From assembly GCA_018398765.1 (NCBI GenBank), contig JAHBMJ010000875.1:1-27248 (forward strand): a stretch of 27,248 nt of DNA, in the 5' to 3' direction. Of this stretch, positions 19,981 to 27,248 are shown piece by piece; positions within the stretch are counted from its first letter, which is position 1; every line of letters starts with the position of its first letter. This DNA is from Chromera velia (Eukaryota; Sar; Chromeraceae). A program made the translations under genes and the position numbers. Under the pieces are notes generated by a model. It searched no databases, had not been told where the DNA came from, and saw only the letters and a program-made list of their open reading frames with translations.

Positions 19981-21744
19981 GTCCGGTTTGGCCGCATCGC
20001 ATCAAGAGAGAAAGAAGAAGTTAGACTGGGGGAGATAGTGATGAAAGAAGCAAGAGAGCAACCCTACCTGGGACTAGTCCTATCCGCCGACTGCAACCTA
20101 GAAACCATGATGGAAGCACGGTCAATCAAAGCAGAGAGATGCATGTAAGGACTGATAGGGAAGATAGGAAGGGAGGGAGGGATTCCACCCACTGATTGCT
20201 TCAATATATTTAAACAGACAGTGCGCGCCGTATGGTTGTATGGATGTAAAATCTATGCATGCCCAGATAGCGCGTATGCAGAATTCGACGAGAAGCAAAG
20301 GAGATTTGTCAGGTTTGTTTTGCGTTTGAAAAAGAAAGAGAATTGTGACACGCTGATGATGGAAGGAGGTTTCATTCCGATCGATCTTGAAGTGGCTTCC
20401 AGAACGATCCGGTGGGTAGGGAAGGCTTTAAAGGAGAGAAGAAACGAAGCGGTAGGGCAGGCAATCCTCACATGCCTGAGAGAGGGGATAGAGAACGAAA
20501 TGGGGGGGGGGAGAAGAATGCATCCTTTTCATCTTTTCCCTCATCTGAAGCAATGTGCACAGGCACTCTACACAGACAGAGGAATGCACCCTTTTGTAAG
20601 AGAAAGACTAAAAGGAAGCGTAGGGTAGAGAGGAACACAGATAGTCAACGAGAGAGTGGACGGGATAGAGAGATGGCTGCTGAAGAGGACAAAAAATAAG
20701 CTAGACGAGAAGAAGAGAGAGGCGTTTGCACATAGAATAGAAAGAAACATAAGAGAGAAGAGCAGTCAGGAGAAGGCAGAACTGACAGGAGTGATGATGG
20801 CTGATGTGCACAGAAAGGTCTCAAACGGAAACCGTCTCCACCTTTCTTTGTTTGAAGACAGAGCAGGTAGAAAGGTTGGCTCAACAATGAAAATAGACAG
20901 AGAAAGAATAGGGAGAGCCCCTTTTTGCTATACGAGAGTGGCGCTGCGATTAGAACACAGGAGGAGAGCAGCATGCAGGGTGGGAGACAGGGCTGTGGCT
21001 GCGACTCAGGGAAAAATTCCGGTAAGGGGGGGAGAGAAGGTGCCGTTACAGAAAAGGATATGCCAGTTTTGTCGAGGGTGGTTGGGAATCGAGGTGGTGG
21101 AAGATGAAATCCATTTGATGACAGAATGTCCTGTTTTTTACAGAGAGAGAGCAGAAATGTTCAGAAAGATAGAAGAGAAATGGGACAGCAAGATGGAAGA
21201 AAGAGCCAGAAAGGCAGCCACAGAAAGAAAACTTGAAGGGCTCAACAGAGAAGAGGGAAAAAGGGACAACTCGACGCTTTTCTGTTTTCTGTTGAATGAA
21301 TATCATGCCGGAGTGGATGAGTTTTTGGGATGGGCGTCATTCAGACGGAGGGTGTTTGAGGAGTGTCCAGGACGGTACGGACACATAGAGGGAGACACTC
21401 TGGCGGCCAGACATGCAGGAATCACCGGAAGGCAGCGGGCGATCGAGAGACTAACAAAAGAATATGAGGAGACAATTGATAACTTAGAGACGACCGAAGG
21501 AGCGTTAGGGTGGGGAAGGAGGGAGCCGCAGAAGAAGATTGATAAAGCAAACAAAAAGAGCGAGGAAGCCCAAATCACATGCCGTTTCAGATCGATTTTC
21601 AGGCCGGAAAGCCAACGCGGATCCAGAGCTGTGGCTCGAACAACGAACAATCATGCAGCAGCGGCCAGGGCAACAGACTCTGGCGGGCCCCGAGGGCGGG
21701 GTCTGATACCTCAGCTGAGGCTGGGGAACGCCCCGCCTTGCTAG
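19981..21744 (+). pseudogene. LINE ORF2 C-terminal remnant (reverse transcriptase end and CCHC-type zinc knuckle)
   Basis: A single frame runs for about 1.76 kb with two internal stops (TAA 20146-20148, TAG 20626-20628) and a terminal TAG at 21742-21744. No frameshift is needed. It starts with EQPYLGLVLSADCNLE (the YLG motif after the RT palm), then VWLYGCKIYACPDSAYAEFD and a long hydrophilic helical region typical of LINE C-termini. A CxxC-x13-HxxxxC knuckle follows: CQFCRGWLGIEVVEDE then IHLMTEC, at about 21061-21129. The tail is charged and possibly coiled-coil. No R2-type PD-(D/E)xK endonuclease signature was seen. The two stops show this copy is inactive, while the otherwise open frame suggests it is not very old. 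Confidence 0.8.
21695..21737 (+). other. GC-rich hairpin at the LINE 3' end
   Basis: GGCGGGG (21695-21701) pairs with CCCCGCC (21731-21737). The loop contains a 12-bp perfect palindrome, CCTCAGCTGAGG (21709-21720), which could form a second stem. It may be the 3' structure recognised by the element's own reverse transcriptase; that role is inferred. Confidence 0.6.
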
Positions 21745-21782
21745 CTCTGGCGACAGATAGACATAGCGGGAAGGCCCTAGGG

Positions 21783-21916
21783 CGGAACATATCAATCAAT
21801 CAATCAATCAATCAAACATTAAACATTAAAAAAATATAATTAGAAATTTCAATTTCCAATAGGAAATCACATACATTTTGAATCGGAACATATCAATCAA
21901 TCAATCAATCAATCAA
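21783..21916 (+). repeat. Pair of 33-bp direct repeats with (AATC)n cores at the LINE tail
   Basis: CGGAACATATCAATCAATCA plus 13 more bases occurs at 21783-21815 and identically at 21884-21916, offset 101 bp. The first copy is the LINE tail. Similar AATC runs appear near 15451-15465 and 22349-22370. Confidence 0.85.
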
Positions 21917-22570
21917 AAATCAATCAATTAGAAATTTTTTAATTGGAATTCAATTAGAAACAATTGGAAACCTATATTTTTTATGTTAAAAACTTTGTTT
22001 ACGGACTTTTCGTAGTGCTCAGAGTACACAGTACGGTTAAGAGTTACTAGCGGCCCCTTTTAGCCAGTAGCGAGTTACCATCACTTTGGTAACCATGAGA
22101 TTGTAACCGGCCGACTTGAAGGCATGTACCACTAGTACCACTGTACCACTACCATGGTAGTTCAAAGAAAAACTCTGGTAAAACAGTTGCTAGACCTATA
22201 TTTAAAAGCCTGACCACTTACCTCATTAGTAGTTTAAAGCCTTAAAATGATCATACTCAAATAATATATGCTATACATAGTGATATACTAGTTAGAGTTC
22301 AGTCATAAAATGATGAACATTGAATTTTAAAATTCAATTTTTCTAGAATCAATCAATCAATCAAATCAATGAACTTTTAATGAATACCAAAAATACGATT
22401 TTTACTACTAGTCTAAAATTGGTTTTATACGTTAAGTTTGACTCAGAATGTTGCCAAATCTGCCTGTTTTTAGCTATTACTACTACCATTGGAACAGTAC
22501 TACCGTAACCACAAAATTGGTAACAGGGTAGGGAAAAAGGTAGGTTATGAGGTTAGGTTATAGGTTATTG
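21840..22570. other. AT-rich spacer with ACTACC/GTACCA words
   Basis: There is no supported gene. The block contains degenerate repeats of TACCACTA-type words (about 22125-22160 and 22475-22510) and another AATC run at 22349-22370. Its composition resembles the AT-rich blocks at 1707-2337 and 14480-15560. Confidence 0.55.
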
Positions 22571-25016
22571 GGGTACCGAAAGAAAGACAAACAGGGAATC
22601 TCGAAACCGAAAAAGGCGGTGGGACTTTAGAAGAAAAGAACAGAAGAAGTGTGCGGTCAGAAAACAAAAAGCAGGAAGAAATCAATGAACGAACGAACGA
22701 ACGAAAGATTCCAGACAGGAACAGAAACAACGAGGAAGCAAAGAACGGAACGCGACGATCGACTGTACATAAGGCAAAAAGGCCTACCTTGCTGCTTCAA
22801 AGTCTCCTGACTTTCTCTGCAGATCCATCGGAGTGCTGAGCCCCAAACAAACCTACGGAGGGAACGGAACTGCTTGTCGTTTTCCAGACCCCGGCTATCC
22901 CCTTCTGTACATTTTTGCCGAGAGAATCTGATGAATTGACCCATGTATGCATTATTTTTGCAGAATTCACATTTAAAAACCGACAGTATGCGTTCCTAGA
23001 AGCGTTCTGACACTAAATTTATGCACCAAGCCATACACACGACATACACACGCACACACACAAACACAGAGGGAGGCCCTGGGGTTGCAATGACCATGAT
23101 CCAATCAAGATTCGGTGGGGAAAAACGGAAACACCGGCCGCCTCAAGACTCCTCTCTCCTCCAGTACAGCCGTCAAAGTCGCTACTGTGCGATGAACATC
23201 TAGCTCTCCATGAATGCCTCTGGTCTCGGCCCTGCAGGCACACAACGGATGTAGACGCAAGAAGGAAGACAAATGCATGGAATTGTTCACGTACATCAAG
23301 CGATTCGCATTCACATGAGTGCAAAGTAACATTTTTCGAGATAGAGAGCAACAGAAAGACACCCATGCAACAGAGACGAGAGAGCTTGACGAAAATCTTT
23401 CCATGTTTCCGGGCAGTCTCACAAAAGGACACGCAAGGGTCTCTGAAAGGAATTAAGTGAGAGAGAGATTGTTCCTCGAACGCATTCAGGTACGGCAGTG
23501 AGGGTTGAATAGAATCAGGGTTCAAAGTGCATCACAAAGGCACGAGACACCTAGCACCCACCATCCCTCTCTGTTAGACAGTCGGTCGGTCAGGCGCTTA
23601 CTCACTGAGTCATTTAGGCAAACCAACCAAAAGAAGGCATCGCAGAGTGCTTCCTGGCTTGATTCCAGGGAGGCCTCCTCAGTCCCTCTATCTCTTTCTG
23701 TCTCTTCTCTTCGGGAAGACCCCCCCGGCCACCTCCGTGTGTCGTCATTCTGGGAAGACTCCCCCCTATGCAGCGCTCCTTCGACATTTCCTGCGCACCG
23801 CATACAACCTGATCTGTGTGTAGAACCGGTACCCCCTTTCTCTTTCTCTTTTTCTGTTCCCCCCCCCAGACCTCCTTTTTCTCTTTTCGCTCTATCCCTC
23901 TGTCTGGCCCAGTTAGGCAGCCTCTCAACAGGAACCTCCCCCGAATTATTGTCACACAACACAAAAGCAACACGACACCCAGACGCAAGTACAACATCGA
24001 GGGGAAGCGAATCGCCTTCACTTCCTTCTTCTTTCCCACCTGCCCCTCCCACTTCTTCACCCCCTTTGTCTTTTCTCGACATCTCCTCTCTCCAACTTTC
24101 ACCAGACATGCCCCTGGATTCCCTGCTCCCCCCGTCTCCTTCTCCCTTGCCCCCTCCAAAATGATCTCCGAGGAGAAGTATCGAAGAAAGACATTCCGAG
24201 CGTCTACGCAGCCAGTAGGACGGGGCGGGGATTCCACCCGGCTGATGCACATCCGTACTCCCCTCACCCCCATCCTCTTGCTTTTCCTGCCGCTCATGCT
24301 CCCGCTTCTCTTCTACTCTCTTCTCGCCCACTCGTGAGCTGCCAGGTGGGCAGAGAGAGAACCCTGACAGAGCCCCCTCGTTCCCCCCTCCGCGAGAGGC
24401 CCGAGAGGATTTCTTGGCCCACCTGCGAGGATAATTCAGCAAAAGGAGAAAGACAACGGCTTTCTTTCATCTGAGAACATGCACACATATTCTGTACAAC
24501 AGGTATGGGAAGGGAAGTGCTGTCAATTCCAACAGGATTCCTTCCTTCCCTCCTTTCTTTCTTTCTTCCTTCCTTCCTTCCTTCCTTTCTTTCCTTCTGT
24601 CTATCTGTCTCTCTGTCTGTGCGTAGGAAGGAAGCGAAAAAGTAAAGTAAAGAAAAAACGATATAGTCTTTCTTTCTTCCTTCCTTCCTGTCTGCAGAAA
24701 GTCCTGACTGAAGATCGGGACGGAGGAGCGAGGGAAAGGAGGGGGGCCGCATGCAAGGAAAAGAAGGAAGGAAAGCGTCAGTATGTAAGGACAGCTAGGG
24801 AGAAATTTGAACGTCAACAAAGAGAGACGAAAAGAGAGACTAACGATCGACATAAAACGCAGAAAAATAAATTTCTCAAATGAAATCCGGGAAGCGAAAC
24901 AGACAGAGACGATTTTTGTGCAATTCTTTGTTGCCATCAAGACAGAAGAAGAGATATGGCAAGGAAGAAAGACAAAAGGTTGGGTTTCCACCCCACTTTC
25001 TCTTCCCCCCCCCTGT

Positions 25017-25073
<57 letters not shown>

Positions 25074-26410
25074 ACCCACCAGGGACTCTCTGCGGCTCCG
25101 TCGTCTCCCTTTTCTTCTCTCTCTTCTGAAATGACTACCGGGGTCAACAGCGCAATGCTCGCCTCTGTCTCCTTTTGTCTGCGCATCCGCGCAGCTCTCT
25201 GCAGAAGGAGAAGTGACGTGGAAGACGCAGCGCGGACAGGGGGGGGGAGGGGAAGAGGCAAGGAGAAGAAAGGAGTCGGGATCGGCGTCTCGTTTCTCCT
25301 CGCGCCCGGTCTCTCTCCAGGCGACTCCACGGACAGTCTGGAGGGAGGAAATATTGCTGAGGGAAACCAAAAAAAAGCTCTGGAGGCATCCGCAGACTCC
25401 ACAGAGCTTTCCTTCTTCCCCTTCCAACTCAAAGAAGCAGCCGCAGAGACGGGAGGAAGTACTGGCCGAAAGGCAGGAGGTCTAGCAGCCCAGAGAGGCA
25501 AGAAGAGATTTGGGGGCTCCGGCCAGGACTCAGTCTCGCATTTGGCTTCTCTTTCTGTTTGCGTCTGCGTCTCTGGCTGTTTTCTGAAGGAGAGAGCGGA
25601 GGAGAGGAGAGGGCAAGGAGACGGGGGGAAACGAGGCAGAACTCCAGGGGGGGGGCTGTGGAAAATACGGGGAAAATCGTCGATGTTTCTCTTCCTCTGA
25701 GATGCGTTCTTCCTTCCTTTAAACTCCTTGGTTGACTTCGGCGTCTCTCTCTCTGTGTCTGTCGGTGCCTTTTTGTTCTTCTTCTTCTTCTTCTTCGCGT
25801 CTCTCGCCCGACGCCGGACGCTGGGAGGCACCCACTCAGGAAAGGGCACCTGCGGGCATCATCCATCCATCCATCCATCCATCAGCAGACAGAGTGAATC
25901 AAGGGGAATCAAGGAATGCAGTGGAAGGAAAGACGCCATAGGAGGACATATATTATGCCAAACTGTGAGCATAAAAAAGGAGAAGAAGGAGGGGGTGAAG
26001 GCCATTGAAGGCGTATGCTTCTGTGGACAGACACTCATGCATGCACAGATAGATCCTGCACAGAGATCGAAGAAAACTTTCTTTCCCGAAAACAAAGTGG
26101 ACGCCTCAACCTGCGAACTGACCAGCGCCTTCATATCACTTTCTGAAGTGTACGGACACAAAGATGCCCCCGGAAAGCGAAATCCTCCCAGTAGATCCCC
26201 TGCCTCAGGATGCAGAGACGCCTCTAGGCCCCTCTCTGCGCGCCGTGCTTTCTCACTTCTCACCCCCCCGCTTTTTCTTCTTCTTTGGCGATGCAGACAC
26301 GAAGCACAAAGGGGTGCTTTCAAAAAACGAAACCGTTGTCTCTCTTTGCCCCCTTCCGCTCTCCCAAGTCCACCACACCCCTTCTCCATTCCCTGACTCT
26401 TCAGAGAGGA
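22571..26410. other. Low-complexity region with ambiguous open frames on both strands
   Basis: Long open frames occur on both strands (minus: 23522-24442 and 24467-25849; plus: 23505-24164, 24807-25700 and 25728-26396). Opposite-strand frames overlap and are compositionally biased (Glu/Gly/Arg on minus, Ser/Pro on plus), so openness alone does not show coding. The minus frame 23522-24442 has the least repetitive stretch (about 24010-23900). It could hold exons of the gene that includes 26411-26550. I could not assign a product. Simple repeats inside: TTCC/CTTT about 24540-24620, (CA)n(GA)n 25019-25072 and (CATC)n about 25858-25882. Confidence 0.4.
25019..25072. repeat. Compound microsatellite (CA)n(GA)n
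   Basis: About 14 CA units are followed directly by about 12 GA units. The order matches the larger array at 3718-3852. Confidence 0.9.
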
Positions 26411-26550
26411 GAACCCGAAGTCCAATTCTGCTCCCCCTTCAGAAGAGAGAGAGGGGCGGTAGGCCAAAACGACAAACCCCGAGGCCCGCAACTCTCGCAC
26501 CGCATTCTCAAGAGAAGAGTGGCGCCGCTGCACCACCCATTTGTCTGACC
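26411..26550 (-). CDS. Possible exon of a TrmH/SpoU-family RNA 2'-O-methyltransferase (partial)
   Basis: On the minus strand an acceptor TCCACTGCAG is followed at 26550 by a frame beginning (G)SDKWVVQRRHSSLENAVREL, then RASGFVVLAYRPSL and an acidic turn ending near ELDFGF. In TrmH-type SPOUT methyltransferases, the segment between motif 1 and motif 2 has this pattern: GS-x-KW-hydrophobic, an amphipathic helix, a Gly, and a hydrophobic strand. Motif 1 would be in exons to the right of the window. Motif 2 (G-x-E-x-x-G) and motif 3 (SLNVS-type) were not found downstream on this strand. The gene may be unrelated, decayed, or have exons I failed to see. The downstream donor is unresolved, so the left end is approximate. 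Confidence 0.3.
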
Positions 26551-26702
26551 CTGCAGTGGATGCACGGAGGATCGCATCGACGAGGAAGGAAGGAAGCCGA
26601 TGGTCGGTCTGTGCACAGATGTGTATCTGTGCATGCGTGCGTGAAATTATTCAAACAGATACTTTCGCACAGGCAGAGAAAGAGAAAGAGAGAGAGAGAG
26701 CA

Positions 26703-26703
<1 letters not shown>

Positions 26704-26742
<39 letters not shown>

Positions 26743-27060
26743 TATATGTTTCTTCTTCTTCTCCCTCCTTTTCTTCATGAACACAACAGACAAAAAGAAA
26801 GAAAGAACAAAGACAAAAGAAGAGCACCAACAATCAAACAACGTGGGCAGGGGGCCCGAAAGGTGAGAGTTAAGCGCCCCTTGCCTCTCCACCTCCCGAC
26901 AGACTTTCACGTGATCACTGGTTTCACACGCTACTCCTCTGCTGCTTCCACTCAAGACAAGGAAGAGAAACAAATACAGGACAAGAAAACTTAACAAATA
27001 AAAAAGGAAAAAGAAAAAAGACAAAAAGAAAACTGCACGTGGGGACCGGCACCGTCATGG
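26704..27060 (-). repeat. Dispersed repeat, right copy (inverted relative to 507-848)
   Basis: Read on the minus strand from 27060, this segment starts CCATGACGGTGCCGGTCCCC and follows the left copy to the (CTGT)n end, then adds a (CT)n run. The T-rich part at 26990-27030 has diverged, while the core at about 26745-26960 is almost identical to the left copy. If the exon at 26411-26550 is real, the copy lies in its upstream intron, in the same orientation relative to transcription as the left copy is to the rhomboid-like gene. Confidence 0.8.
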
Positions 27061-27248
27061 TAGACAGACAGACAGACAGACGGACGGACAGACGGACAGA
27101 CAGACTATATGTTTATTCTTCTTCTCCCTCCTTTTCTTCATGTCTTCACGTAAACTGACCGAGGGACAGACAGACACACAGGCAGACAGACTATATGACA
27201 GACAGACAGACAGACGGACAGACAGACTATATGTTTCTTCTTCTCCCT
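27061..27248. repeat. Partial tandem units of the same repeat, running off the right edge
   Basis: Three (GACA)n blocks each end in GACAGACTATAT (27099-27110, 27185-27196, 27221-27232). The first and last continue into the same TATATGTTT(A)TTCTTCTTCTC edge sequence as the full copy. The middle one is followed directly by another GACA run. The array continues beyond the window. Confidence 0.75.

Larger units (their letters stand above)
19978..21830 (+). mobile_element. 5'-truncated non-LTR retrotransposon (LINE)
   Basis: The element begins abruptly at about 19978, where AT-rich DNA gives way to a frame resembling the RT thumb/connection region. It continues through the C-terminal zinc-knuckle domain. 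It finishes with a GC-rich 3' segment containing a hairpin, then a (TCAA)n tail at 21791-21815 and an A-rich end. The RT catalytic FADD-type motif and everything N-terminal are missing, typical of 5' truncation during target-primed reverse transcription. The plus-strand orientation is set by the coding frame and the tail. A target-site duplication was not identified. Confidence 0.8.

Noticed and set aside
24294-24430. Phrase VRVLSLPTWQL resembling a transketolase C-terminal motif or a SPOUT motif
   Set aside because: It is too short, with no neighbouring motif of either family in the expected order. Chance similarity is likely.
24467-25849. 460-codon minus-strand open frame
   Set aside because: It crosses a (CA)n(GA)n microsatellite and TTCC arrays and is mostly Pro/Ser/Lys/Arg low complexity. 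Overlapping plus-strand frames are just as open.
1-27248. tRNA or rRNA genes
   Set aside because: I looked for T-loop-like GGTTCRA words with matching acceptor stems and for rRNA-like conserved stretches and saw none I could support. A covariance-model scan would be decisive.

Overview
This window looks like nuclear DNA of a eukaryotic alga. Genes are split by GT-AG introns, there are no bacterial-style operons, and microsatellites are abundant ((GACA)n, (TTTC)n, (CA)n(GA)n). It also carries a decayed non-LTR retrotransposon. One gene (15868-17888, minus) encodes a TadA-type deaminase behind a signal-peptide-plus-transit-peptide presequence, the import signal used by algae with secondary (complex) plastids. 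A photosynthetic alveolate such as Chromera velia would fit, but this is an inference from style and not a sequence identification.

Layout. 1-1706 (+): a Pro/Ala-rich open frame at the edge, then a dispersed repeat copy, then an exon of a rhomboid-like membrane protein. 1707-2337: AT-rich spacer. 2338-5765 (-): an acyltransferase-3 family membrane protein. Its last three exons can be rebuilt by matching splice phases, and its introns are filled with microsatellites. 5766-6758: divergent intergenic region. 6759-9100 (+): a five-exon gene for a roughly 471-residue protein with a C-terminal ubiquitin/SUMO-like fold that ends in Gly-Gly. 9101-14480: about 5.4 kb of low-complexity DNA with no gene I can defend. 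14480-15560: AT-rich block with a possible small inverted-repeat transposon. 15868-17888 (-): the plastid-type tRNA adenosine deaminase, two exons with both zinc motifs. 18484-18858 (+): a small secreted Cys-containing protein. About 19978-21830 (+): a 5'-truncated LINE with two in-frame stops, a zinc-knuckle C-terminus and an (AATC)n tail. 21840-22570: AT-rich. 22570-26410: low-complexity DNA with ambiguous open frames on both strands. 26411-26550 (-): a possible exon of a TrmH/SpoU RNA methyltransferase. 26704-27248: an inverted second copy of the repeat seen at 507-848, followed by partial tandem units.

The genes do not form an obvious pathway. They are separate nuclear genes, two of them divergently arranged with a neighbour (acyltransferase with ubiquitin-like protein; deaminase with secreted protein). 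The most interesting unexplained structure is the (GACA)n-anchored repeat family. Its two long copies lie in inverted orientation about 26 kb apart, each probably inside an intron and each apparently in the same orientation as its host gene. All splice sites, domain calls and homologies here come from reading the sequence. Nothing was searched or computed externally.
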